Positions 11,207-22,789 of a stretch of DNA of 64,000 nucleotides are shown in pieces. The stretch is from Cucumis sativus (lineage: Eukaryota; Streptophyta; Magnoliopsida; Cucurbitales; Cucurbitaceae). Below the pieces are notes generated by a model, which ran no database searches, had not been told where the DNA came from, and saw nothing but the letters and a program-made list of their open reading frames with translations. Numbering within the stretch: the stretch's first letter is position 1; the number at the start of each line of letters is the position of its first letter. The position numbers were made by a program, and so were the translations under genes. Location of the stretch: assembly GCF_000004075.3 (NCBI RefSeq), contig NC_026659.2, positions 20,664,272 through 20,728,271 of the forward strand. Reading direction: 5' to 3'.

Positions 11207-11500
11207 TTGAGTCCATTGACTACTAACGTGTGTCCTTTAGAGCTGGAAGACGATATAGATGGATTTGTTAGTGTTGTAAATGTAGAGTCATCTAACAATG
11301 ACGACACATATGGCATGGAGATCATGTCATCATATTATGATGTTGAGGCGTATGAAGTATCTGAGTCGAATGTTAGTACTCATATATACTTCAATCATAT
11401 TGAGCACTTGATAGACAATCATATACATATGGCAACACAGATTGAATGTACATTTTTAGAGTATAATGAAGTGAGAAAAGAGGACATGTGGGTGATATAA
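11207..11500 (+). pseudogene. Second copy of the 97-codon open frame
   Basis: Encodes the same peptide as 1018-1311. The same lack of an ATG start and the in-frame stop just upstream apply. It is kept as a conserved remnant of unknown nature. Confidence 0.3.
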
Positions 11501-11740
11501 ACCCAGCTCGTGAATGATCACTCAGACTGTCTAGTGCTCAGTGACGATGAACAACCGGTTAGTGATAAGTGAAAGCGTATTAAAAAATTGATGGATCACA
11601 CTGTTGCTGTCTCAGCTAAGTAAACCTTGAAGATTGATAACTTGTAGAAATACAGGTTATTGCAGCCTTTCAGGTAAAACAATGGGTCAAAACACAAGAT
11701 AAAGTGACAAAACGCATAACCTTCAGTGCAAAAATTGTAA

Positions 11741-11976
11741 CGTCAAGAGAATGCACATTACATAAGTCTTAACGCCTGATTAACTATGCTTTCAAGTGTT
11801 TTTCATGTAGGTGGCTTAAAGAAGAAATGAAGTGAAGATTGCACATTAACTCAACGAGAAGAAGACTTGAAATTCACAAGTCACAAGGTGAGATGCTAGT
11901 ACAAAACTAGGAAAGATGATTCGTTGCCATCAATTTCTGAATGGTAACTAACATTATCAAACCGTAGGTACAAACT
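11741..11976. repeat. Flank repeat copy 3
   Basis: Third copy of the 158-391 repeat. Its first part matches copy 1 (GAGAATGCACATTACAT), while the rest matches copy 2 (CCTGATTAACTATGC), so it is a mosaic. Confidence 0.8.
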
Positions 11977-12294
11977 AGCACTAAGAAAACATACCAAAAC
12001 TTACTTTTGCAACCTAATCATTACCAAGTCAAATATTAATTAATATAAACATCAAGTCAGCTAATATATTTCTTTTAATGAACTATAATCCTTAATTTAG
12101 ACTTTAAAATAAATTTCAGTTACAACATTTCATCCACAGCTTCTTTGTTACAACTTCTTATCCTAGCTTGCTATTTCAATTTTTAATACACCCTGTGGTA
12201 TCATTCCTTCCGCTATATAAATATTGAAGAAGTGCATCTTTTGTCATATTGTGCTAACTTGAGAGCATTCATTCATTTTGAAATCAAGGACAAA

Positions 12295-14325
12295 ATGACA
12301 GGACAACCGTGGAAAAATCTCGCTTTAGCTTGTGTTTTCGTGTTGTTAACTTTTAAGGCCTATTCATTGCCTCTCTCGACAAATGGAAGATGGATTGTTG
12401 AGGCAACAACCGGCCAACGTGTGAAGTTGATGTGTGTAAATTGGCCGGGACACATGCAGGCCATGGTGGCAGAGGGTCTTCATCTCAGACCGCTTGACGA
12501 CATTGCAACCATGGTGGCGAACTTGCGGTTTAATTGTGTGCGTTTGACATATTCGATTCACATGTTCACACGCTATGCTAATTTGACTGTGAAGCAATCC
12601 TTTGAGAATTTTGATATGAAAGAAGCCATAGCAGGTATAGCCCAAAACAATCCTACTATATTGAACATGAAGGTCGTTGAGGCTTATGAAGCAGTAGTTG
12701 ATTCACTTGGTGCACATGGAGTTATGGTAGTTTCTGATAATCATATAAGCCAACCAAGATGGTGTTGTAGCAATGACGATGGCAATGGCTTTTTTGGAGA
12801 TCGCTATTTCAATTCTCAAGAATGGCTAGAAGGACTTAGTTTGGCAGCTCAAAGCCTAAAAAACAAACCTCAGGTCTGGTTTATTTATTTACTTTGTTTT
12901 CATTAAACTACTTCTAAAAGAACTATAAAATAGGCTGAAGCATATAATAAAAAGACAACAGAAAAAGCCTTAATTTAACACATTATAGACAATAAATTAA
13001 CTACATCTAAATTATTAAGGAAGATAAAAAAAAAAAAACAATTTAATCCCTCCAATTCATATATAACACAACTCTTAAAATAGAGGGGCAGTATTTGTAC
13101 TTCAACCTATAAGTTATCATTAATTGTTTTATATGACGTTTTGACAAATTAGATGATAATTTATATGTAAATTTAAAGGTGGTGGCAATGAGTTTGAGAA
13201 ACGAACCACGAGGACCAAATCAAAATGTGGAGATGTGGTTTCAATATATGAGCCAAGGAGCTAAACTTGTTCACCAAATTAACCCAAACGCTTTAGTAGT
13301 GGTTTCTGGACTAAGTTATGACACCGATCTAAGCTTCTTGAAGAATAGGTCAATGGGCTTCAATTTGGACAACAAGCTTGTATTTGAAGCTCACTTGTAC
13401 TCCTTCACAAACAACATGAGTGATTATTGGACGTCAAAGCCATTGAACACGTTTTGTGCTAATGTCAATCAAGGATTTGAAGACCGTGCTGGATTTCTTG
13501 TGAGAGGACAAAACCCAATACCTCTCTTTGTGAGTGAGTTTGGGATCAACCAAATGGGAGCAAATGAAGGACAAAATCGATTCTTGAGTTGCTTTTTTAC
13601 CTATCTTACTGAGAATGATTTTGATTGGGGCCTATGGGCGTTGCAAGGTAGCTACTACTATAGAGAAGGTGTGAAAAACGATGAAGAAACCTTTGGCGTC
13701 TTAGATTCCAAGTTTACAAATGTCAAAAACCCGAAATTCCTTCAGAAGTTTCAGCTTATGCAAACCAAGCTTCAAGGTATATAACGTTTAAAAAGTGATA
13801 CATACATTTGAATCATGTTTTAGTTAAGAATAATGTTAGTCTCTATTCATTTTTTCTTCTCACCGATGAATCACACAATTGCTCTTTAACACAGATCCAA
13901 GCTCAAATCTCACAACCTCATTCATAATGTACCATCCTCTTAGTGGTGAGTGCGTGCGAATGAACAAAAAGTACCAACTAGGAGTTAGTAGTTGCAAGAC
14001 ATCAAATCGTTGGAGTCACGAACAAGATGGCACTCCAATTAAGTTGGTAGGATCTATATTGTGTTTGCAAGCTGTAGGAGATGGACTCCCTCCAATTCTA
14101 TCTAAAGACTGCTCAAGCCAACAAAGTGCATGGAAATATGCTTCAAATGCTAAGCTTCAACTGGCCACTGTTGATGAAGAAGGACAAGCCTTGTGTTTGC
14201 AAAGGGCTTCTCATTCCCATCAAATTTTGACTAACAAATGCATGTGTCCTAATGATTCTGAATGCCAAGGAGATCCACAAAGTCAATGGTTTACACTTGT
14301 ACCATCAAATGTACATCTCAATTAA
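12295..14325 (+). CDS. Gene A': second copy of GH5-lectin gene A
   Basis: Exons 12295-12873, 13179-13776 and 13895-14325 encode 535 residues, nearly identical to gene A. The protein differences I see are Ala-to-Ser in the LDAKF/LDSKF segment near the end of the GH5 domain and Gln-Val to Arg-Met before NKKYQ in the lectin domain. Catalytic glutamates in RNEPRG and LFVSEFG are kept, as are the signal peptide, splice sites and the TATA box at 12214. It is therefore a potentially functional duplicate. The first intron has a longer poly-A run than in gene A. Confidence 0.92.
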
Positions 14326-15095
14326 TTTATGTACAAAATTGTAATTATCTATCTATTTGTTACACATCCTCCATTTTAATTTGAACGAGTTTATTATTCA
14401 AACATTTTTCATGAAGGCCAAATAAGAAGTTTAATTAGATGTTTTTATCCAGAGAATTATATTAAACCTACTAATATTACTTTCATGTTTAGAGAATAAT
14501 ATATTTTTTAAAAAATGAAGTTTAATTATAAGTTATAATATTAGTAAAATATTCAATCGAAACTTGTGTACATCAATTTCAACAATCTAAGCAAAATGCC
14601 GAGTAAGAAAAATGCACCTTGAAAGAAAAATGTGACATTTTTAAAAATAGCAAAATAAATTAAAATATGTACAAGGCATAGCAAAATTTTGGATTCTATC
14701 AATGATAGTCTTCTATCACTATAGCATATCAATGACTATCAGTGATAGAATTTGTTATAGGTTGTAAATATTTTGTAAAATTTGCTAGTTTTGAAAATTC
14801 CCCAAGAAAAAAAGGGTTTGATATGTAAGTTATTCTCATATGAAACTATAATGTTCATTTAATTCTCGGGTTTATCTTAGTCCAAACAAAAATTAATTTT
14901 GAATTTTTTAAATCATCAAAATTAAATGAGTCAAGGCATGTATTTGGAAGAGATCAAAGTTTGAGTCATTCTAATTTATTTCAGTTATAAAATTTTAATC
15001 AAAGTAAATAACAGAAAGGAAGAAGATATATAACAGTAAGCAACAAATAACTTCTAAATGTTCATCAATATTTTACCCTAATTGATTACTAAATC

Positions 15096-15154
<59 letters not shown>

Positions 15155-16021
15155 TAATTTTGTGTTGCTTGTTGTTATCATTATATCTTTTCATTTTTGT
15201 TTAGAAATTTATCTTGTTTTGCAGCATTACTTATTTACGTTGTCCAATAAAATGAAAAAGAAAAAAAAAAGAGAAAAGAAGCCAAAGTCTTGAAGTTGGA
15301 CAAACACGTCATTACATACATTTGATAGTTATATTTACTTAAAAAGTTTAAGTTTTACAAATTAATTTAGGTCATTTATAGTAACGATAATTCGTGTGTG
15401 TATTTTGTTAGACTTTAAGAAATATATTCTTATTATATTGTCTTCAACTTTAAATTGAGATTTTTATGTTATAAACATAACAAGTGTGTCATGTCTCTAA
15501 TTCAACAAATTATTTAAATTTTATTTAATTTGAAAGTTGAATGAGTTTTAAATCACTCTTGAAGAAGGACGTTAAAGATATGTTATATAAATAGAATGGG
15601 TAAAAAAAAAATTCCTAACATGAAATAATATATTTATTCCCCAAATAATAACTTTATATAAATATGCAATTGTATGTATGAATCAAATAAAACTAGAGAA
15701 ACATAGCAAGAAGTATTATATAAAATTGAAGCTTCTACCTAAGTGAATGTTTTAATATCTAATTTGAGAGATGGATGAAAGAAGCTCCAAAGTTTTATCC
15801 AAGAAGAAGAAATTACAAAAAGGAAATTGATTTTATGTTGGTTGGAATTTTGATTGAGACTTAGCATTAATTTGTTAGCAAAGTTTATCCCGATGCAACA
15901 AAAAAAACTTGTAGACACATATTATGCACTAAATTAAGCTTCTTAGTGTAGAAAAAGGTATGACAACTAAGTTGTAAATTCACAACAAACTTTGAACAAA
16001 TTTCAAACTACATAGAAGTGT
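14326..16021. other. Intergenic, gene A' to gene B', unit 2
   Basis: Nearly identical to 4333-6030, including the MITE (14635-14802) and the TA microsatellite (about 15098-15148). No gene seen. Confidence 0.7.
14635..14802. mobile_element. MITE-like element, copy 2
   Basis: Duplicate of the element at 4643-4809. It is present at the same place in both units, so the insertion predates the segmental duplication or was copied by conversion. Confidence 0.75.
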
Positions 16022-16123
16022 GTGTATATAAGGCAATGTATGGGCTATGTTTCTCTCATCTCACTCGCAATCCCAAAAGAAAGAAAAAGAAAAAGATATC
16101 AATTTGACAAAAAGATTAAGAAA

Positions 16124-17949
16124 ATGAGAACTTTTCTAGTCCTTCTTCTTCTAGCTTTAGTATTTGTGTTCTCATCTCTTTCAGCTTATTCATTACCATT
16201 ATCAACACGTGGAAGGTGGATCATTGATTCGCAAACAGGTCGTAGAGTGAAACTTGTGTGTGTGAATTGGCCTTCCCACACACAGAGCATGTTGGCAGAA
16301 GGGCCTCAACCATAGGCCATTAAAAGACCTAGCAGACGAGGCGATCAAGTTAAGATTTAATTGTGTACGACTCACATATGCAACTCATATGTTCACTCGC
16401 TATGCAAATAGGACGATTGAGGAAAACTTTGATCTTCTTGATTTAAAACAAGCAAAAGCTGGATTGGCTCAATATAATCCTTTTGTGTTGAATAAGACTA
16501 TTGCTGAAGCATATGAAGCTGTTGTTGATGTGTTGGGGGCAAGTGGTTTAATGGTTATCGCTGACAATCACATGAGCCAACCAAGATGGTGTTGCTCTCT
16601 CGATGATGGCAATGGCTTCTTCGGAAACAACAATTTTGACCCTCAAGAATGGCTACAAGGGCTTAGCTTGGTTGCTCAACGCTTTCGCAACAAATCAACG
16701 GTATGTAATTAATTCACATCACGAGATTTTCTTAGATTCTTAAAACTAAACTCAAACTTTTAAGAACATGTATAGTATTTCATTAATTAACAATTTTTTT
16801 TAATGGCTGTTTAGGTGGTAGGAATGAGTTTACGAAATGAGATACGAGGCTTTATGGAAAATGCAAATGATTGGAACAAATATATAACTCAAGGGGTAAC
16901 CACGATTCATAACATAAATTCGGAAGTTTTAGTCATTGTTTCAGGGTTAAATTATGACAACGATCTTCGATGCTTAAAGGAAAAGCCTTTGAATGTTGGC
17001 ACCTTAGACAATAAGTTGGTTTTCGAGGTACACTTATATTCTTTCAGTGGAGATTCCGAGAGCAAGTTTGTAAAACAACCATTGAACAATATATGTGCAA
17101 ATATTATGAATGGATTTATAGACCATGCTGGGTTTGTGATGCAAGGACCAAACCCGTTTCCATTATTTGTTAGTGAATATGGATATGATCAAAGAGAAGT
17201 TAACGATGCTGAAAACTGATTCATGAGTTGCTTCACAGCCCATCTTGCACAAAGAGATTTGGATTGGGCATTGTGGGCTTGGCAAGGTAGCTATTATTTT
17301 AGAGAAGGTCAAGCAGAGCCTGGAGAAAGTTTCGGAGTGCTCGACTCTAATTGGACTCAAATTAAGAACCCTAACTTTGTACAAAAGTTTCAACTATTGC
17401 AGACCATGTTGCACGGTAACTATATAAATGATTATTACAAGTACATGCAATGATCTATAGTTATATAGTATCAAAGTAACACTTTGTATAACATCTTTTT
17501 ATGATATATATGCAGATCCAAATTCTAATGCATCGTTCTCATATGTTATATATCATCCACAAAGTAGCCAATGCATCCAAGTCTCCAATGACAACAAAGA
17601 AATTTTCCTCACCAATTGCTCCACCCCAACTCGATGGAGTCATAACAATGATGGCACTCCAATTGAGATGTCAAGCACTGGTTTATACTTGAAGGCCAGT
17701 GGGGAAGGCCTTGAGGCATCTCTTTCAACTGATACCTTAAGCCAACAAAGTGTTTGGAGTGCCATTTCAAACTCTAAACTTCATTTGGCCACCTTCACTC
17801 AAGGTGGAAAGAGCCTTTGTTTGCAAATGGATAGCTCCAACTCTTCAAAAGTTGTGACCAACTCTTGCATTTGCACCAATGGTGATCCAAATTGCCTCCA
17901 AGACACCCGAAGCCAATGGTTTGAACTCGTTGAAACCAACACATTATGA
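16124..17949 (+). pseudogene. Gene B': GH5-lectin pseudogene (frameshift and nonsense)
   Basis: The exon structure matches gene B (16124-16700, 16815-17415, 17516-17949), with splice sites, signal peptide, catalytic motifs and lectin exon all recognisable. Two lesions break it. An extra G in the run at 16301-16303 (GAAGGGCC against GAAGGCC in gene B) shifts the frame after about 60 residues. A CGA codon, residue 327 of gene B, has become TGA at 17217-17219. Apart from these the sequence is almost identical to gene B, so inactivation is recent. Translation from the normal start would stop within a few codons of the shift, leaving only the signal peptide and about 35 mature residues. Confidence 0.93.
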
Positions 17950-18540
17950 TTCCCTTTCTATTTTTAAGATTTAAACTATGTGACAATGCCTTGTGTATAT
18001 GTACCATTTCTAATTCAAATGTGATTGAATTTGTATTTGTACGATATTAAATTTAAATGTATATACGACATTGACAACTGCATGTATTTGCACTAATGAC
18101 GATCAAAATTTCTCCCCAAAGATCCAATCCTAATGATTTGATGAACTTACTATAACCAACACAATGTGACTTATCACCATATTTAAAAGATTAGATATAT
18201 ACGACAACCGTTCTTGATCATTCACTATTTTTTTGGAGACAATTTTTACTTTAATTATAAAATATTACCTCATAAATATATTATTTTTTTTAAAACTAAA
18301 TAATGCATAGCTATGCTTATTTAATTCGATATAGTGCAACACTTTTTTGTATTTAGATTATTATAAATCATAGTTTGAGAATGTGTATGATTGTGGGGTT
18401 TATATATAAAATATAAGTTTTAGGTTTAAATAAAAATGTATGGTCCCTCTACCTTTAGCTAAATAGTTTAGTTCTCATACTTACAATGATCATCCTAGTT
18501 AACCTATATTTTCAAAATATCAATAATAGCTAGAAGTTAA
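17950..18540. other. 3' flank of gene B', unit 2
   Basis: Same content as 7958-8530 except that about 45 bp present in unit 1 (about 8534-8578) is absent. No gene seen. Confidence 0.6.
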
Positions 18541-19950
18541 GATTTTGTAGGGTGTTTTAAATATATATATATAATAGAATGGTATCTTTTGTACTTTCTT
18601 TTTAAATACGAACATAGAATTTATTCGATTTATTTGTTTCTACTGCTCAAGAAACAGGACGTGTGACATCTAGAAGTTTTAAATAAAATTTGTAAGTAAT
18701 AGTGGAATTTATTATAATGTTTTTATAAGATGATCACGAGTCAATTGCTTCATGCACCAAATTTTGGTGAGATTGTGATGATGATTGGCTACACTTAGTG
18801 TCTCTTATTTCAAAGAGTTGTTGGTTCTTCGAGTTCCATCGACTTGAAGTCTTGATTAATTTTTCTTAATTAGTTTATCTTAGAGACGTTTTGTTCTAGT
18901 TTTATTCACAACCATCAAAGGCCGACATCAAGAAAAATAGTTTTCTTGTCAAAACATGTCATCAAAAACAGCTTCGACAAATTTTTAATGTAGGAGTGGA
19001 CTTCTTGTCTACATATACATACATGTGCCAGTTGAGCTAAGCTCATATTCTACAACTTCTACAAATTTTAAAAACCTTAAATTATAAACTTTCAATTCAA
19101 CTCATTAAAGTTGAACACAATAAATAATTTAATTTCGATAGTGTCACTTATTTCAATATAATTATAATTACAACAATTAACTTTTAAAAAAGTAATATTT
19201 TATTATTAATGTACAGACATTAATAATTAAAAAAAAAATAGTAAAGCTTTAAGAATATTATTGATGAATATCGTGTTTTCTGAATCCGTTAAAGATGGTC
19301 CAAATTTTGTGCTTCTTAGTAAATAGTTTTTTCTTTTTGGGTAATACCCATCAAGATATCATTTTTCTATAGGTCTTGTCCATGATCTTATCATAAACCC
19401 AAAATTGTAAATTGCCCATCAAGATATCATTTTTCTTGATGGACCTTGTCCACGATTTTTTTTTTTTTTTTTTTTTTTTTTTGTCTTTGTTCATCAAGCA
19501 AACCCTAGACACATCATGAAGATTCTAAACCCATCAAAAATCCAAAACAAATATATATATTTTTTTTTTTTATGATGACCCTTGCAAATCAAGAAAACTA
19601 ATTTCTGGTGGGTCTCGTCCATCAAGAAAACCTATCTAACTTGATGGACACTCCTAGTCAACTAATATATTGTCTTTGATGTTTATTGTCTATTGAGAAA
19701 TAGTTTTTTTAACGTCTGTGCACCATCAACAAAACTAAGGCAACTTTTTCCATCAAGAAAATAAAAGAATTCCACGTTTTTTTAAGTTCTTTTCATATTT
19801 CTTAAACAAGATAAGGAAAATTTTCTTAACGTACTTTACCGTCAAGATAAACATTGTATCAAGAAAAATATTTTTCTTAATGGTCATTTGTCATTACCAC
19901 CAAGAAATTAAAATTTGTGTGCGTCAAGAAAGACTAAATTTGTAGTAGTG
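18541..19950 (-). mobile_element. CACTA-type element remnant, unit 2
   Basis: The minus-strand terminus at 19950 reads CACTACTACAAATTTAG. Upstream as far as 18880, CATCAAGAAAA-type and CTTGATGG-type subterminal motifs recur in both orientations. A second terminus-like end, TAGGAGTG, lies at 18991-18998. About 1.1 kb (18541-19677) is absent from unit 1, so unit 1 is an internally deleted version or unit 2 gained the insert. It includes a long poly-T run (19457-19482). No transposase is recognisable. Confidence 0.55.
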
Positions 19951-20845
19951 TCGCTAGGAGACAAGAGTGATAGTTGGGGATGATGTGACAAGGAACAACT
20001 ACTTTCTGCACCGATATTTGGAGGCAAGGAAAATTATTCAGCTTAGACAAGGACGGACATACAACATGAGCATTTAATTTTCTGCATAAAGTATGCCTAT
20101 AAAAGAAGCCCAACTTTACTTGGAAGAGGAGAATTAGAGGACTCCATCTCTTAAGGAGGTTGGTGAAGGACGAGTTTTAGAGTTCTTCACCATTGTAACA
20201 GTGTTCTTTCTTCCATCCTTCCTCTGATCAATGTTTGAGTGAGTGCTTTGAGAGAGAGAAGTCCCCTTACCATTTTTCCTACCTTATGGGTGATTTATTT
20301 GCATTTTTGGCATGCCTTTAGACATTCCAAAATGACAAAAAGAACATGGCAAGTCATTTGTTTATACTTCTTGCTCAGTTTAAAATGCAAGTACATGGAG
20401 ATCCTACATTTTTTTTCTATTTCAAGGACATAATTCTCTATTATCAAAGTTCTTAGACTTAAAGGTTATATGAGTTCTTAGTTTTAATGATATTCACATT
20501 TTGTTTGTAGATTTCAAAAAGTCAAGGATAACAATCGGTGAGATTTTGAGTTTGGAGTTATCTAAGAGTGTTATGGTACTCTTGGAGGAGGGTGATGTCT
20601 TTGTTTCTTATTATTAGATATACTTTGTGTTTAAGAACGATGATCATAACTTATTTTGTAATATGAATAAGAATAATGTTAACTTCAACTACTCATAACT
20701 TCTTCAATGCTTAATAAAAAATTATATACTTTATATCAAACTCTTCATTTTGGAACCTTCTACAACGTACTTGAAGGAATGAAAATGAGATTCCTCACAG
20801 ATTAACATAAAATTCGTCCGAAACATGGTAAAACAAACTCCCATC
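19951..20845 (+). mobile_element. LTR-like or transposon-derived segment, unit 2
   Basis: Diverged copy of 8863-9764, with a TATA-like CCTATAAAAG near 20097. The copies differ by many substitutions and small indels, unlike the gene-bearing part of the units. Confidence 0.35.
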
Positions 20846-20973
20846 GTGAAAGTTGGGTAATTAGGCATATATATAGCATATTAATTTAGTAAGCTCAAGT
20901 AAGTTGGAGCAATTGAGAGAAGGGATAATATAAGACTAATCAAACATATATATTTATGTTTTAGAGCTTTTAA

Positions 20974-21215
20974 CGATAGACAATAGTTGGATGAAACTTA
21001 GGGATAAGTTTTTGGTTGAGTATAGAGAAGGAGTGTCCCAATTTTTAGAGTTTGCAAAGAATAATGTGAATGATTGCAGATGAATAAGGTATCCATGCAA
21101 GAGATATATGAACTCAAATTAAGACTCATTAGAGGGTGTAAAGCGACATCTATTAACCACTAGAATATGCCCCTTCTATACAGACTAAGCGTATCATGGA
21201 GAGCCCATGAACTTG
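20974..21215 (+). pseudogene. CACTA (En/Spm) transposase N-terminal domain remnant
   Basis: Reading + strand from 20974 gives an N-terminus of the plant transposase-associated type: DNSWMKLRDKF, then EYREGVSQFLEFAKNN, IRYPCKRYMNSN, GVKRHLLTTRICPFYTD and AYHGEP. The order and spacing (SW, FLxFA, CPCxxC-like, HL, YHGEP) fit that domain of TNP2-type CACTA transposases. There are in-frame stops after NDCR and after FYTD, a frameshift near MNSN, and a Cys-to-Tyr change. The frame is interrupted at 21216 by a CACTA terminus. Confidence 0.7.
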
Positions 21216-22785
21216 CACTACATGAAAATAAGTCTTTTTCGACGCACAACACAGACGTCGGGATAAAAGACGTCAGAAGAAAAAACTTCACCTCACGTCG
21301 TAGAAGCTCCATCGGTAACGGTTGACAATTTCGACGTCGTTATGCATGACGTTGGGAAAAGTTTAAAATTTTAAAAAATAAAAAATTTAAACTTTTTCCG
21401 ACAACCGTTGTACATTGCGTTGGGAGAAATTTAAAATGTTAAAAAAATTTAAACTTTTCCAATGTCGTTATGCATGGCGTCAGGAGGAGTTTAAAAATTT
21501 TAGAAAAAATTAAAAAAATTTAAACTTTTCCCGATGCCGTTAGTGAAACATCGGGAATCGAGGACACTTTTTCCGATGTTGTACTTTATGCCATCAAAAA
21601 TAGGTGGATCGCCCGACGTTCACGAAGTGTGTCGGGAGATCCCCTACATATTTGAGTTTTGTATTCACATAACACATAACTTAAATTGAAAGGAAAAGAG
21701 GAATAGACCACGAGAGAGAGAGAGATAGTCATCCGTTTGTGGTCGTTCACTCTATTCGATGTCGCCATTCCCTCCGTCTTCGTGTCTTTCACAAGTTCTT
21801 GGTTAGAGGTAATTCAAGGCTCAAAATCATAAATATAAACCCTTTGAACTTGTTCCTAATTTCCTTTTCTATCATTGGGTTTCTTTTATTCTAAGTATCT
21901 AAATGTTTCTTATTGATTTATGTTTTTGTTATATTCAATAGTTTGGAATGTGTTGTAATTGCTCTTTATGTTCTTGGCAACCATGGTGAGTTTAGAAGGT
22001 AAAGTATGATATTATTTTTCTTGTTGTTTATTTACTGCTTAGTATGTCTTCACGATTTAAATTTTTGCATATGTTTGTTTGCACATAGCAGCTGCAAAAA
22101 AGGAGGAAATGGACGACGACTACTACTACTACTACCACTACTACCACTACTACCACTACGACCACTACGACTACGACTACTACGACTACCACTACCACTA
22201 CCACTACCATTACCACTACCACTACCACTACCACTACCACTACCACTACCACTACCACTACCACTACCACTACCACTACCACTACGACGACTACTACGAC
22301 TACGACTACTACGACTACTACTACTACTATGACTACTACTACTACGATGACGACTACGACTACTACAACTACGACCACCACCACTACGACCACCACTACG
22401 ACCACGACCACCACCACTACGACCACCACCACTACTACCATAATAATTTATGCTGACGCATATTATACGTTGGCATAGACGTTCTTTCCATGACGTCAGA
22501 CAAACCTTTGCTTCATATCATGTCAGGACATCTTTGTTCTACGTAAGGAGGTGACGTCGGACTTACCCCATTGTCGACATCGTCTACATGGCGTTGAAGA
22601 TAGAACCAGCCTAACATCCTCCCTTTAGAGCGTCGGCGAAAGTTTTGTTGACGTCTTGTAGCCGACGTTCTTTCTAGTAGACGGAGATTTTGATGTGGGG
22701 AAAACTTCGCTCGACCTTTTTCCATTTTTCTGACGTTTTGTTGCATCGGCAATACCTAATAGCCTTGTAATGATGATTTTATATA
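21216..22785 (+). mobile_element. CACTA transposon fragment with GACGTC-rich subterminal repeats
   Basis: It starts CACTACATGAAAATAAG and continues TCTTTTTCGACG. Many short direct and inverted motifs follow (GACGTCGGGA, CGACGTCGTTATGCATG, GACGTTGGGA), then a non-coding part with intron-like text, a long ACY-type repeat, and more GACGTC motifs at 22450-22745. This is the typical look of a non-autonomous CACTA element. The right terminus is not seen; the element seems cut near 22790, where an LTR-like sequence begins. Confidence 0.65.
22108..22441. repeat. Trinucleotide/hexanucleotide (TAC, CCACTA) repeat
   Basis: About 330 bp of TAC, CAC and GAC triplets with a central pure CCACTA array (about 22186-22285). 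It stays open in several frames (Tyr/His/Asp on +, Val on -) because of the triplet composition, not because it codes. Confidence 0.95.
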
Positions 22786-22789
22786 AATT

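Larger units (their letters stand above)
10582..20845. repeat. Tandem segmental duplication, unit 2
   Basis: Counterpart of 393-9764, in direct orientation. It lacks the 208-bp tandem copy seen in unit 1, carries lesions in gene B', and has about 1.1 kb of extra transposon-like DNA at 18541-19677. From 10582 to 18523 it is almost identical to unit 1. Confidence 0.93.

Noticed and set aside
22028..22441. 137-codon poly-valine open frame on the minus strand and overlapping Tyr/His and Leu/Pro frames
   Set aside because: All arise from the TAC/CAC/CCACTA triplet repeat; no real protein signal is present.
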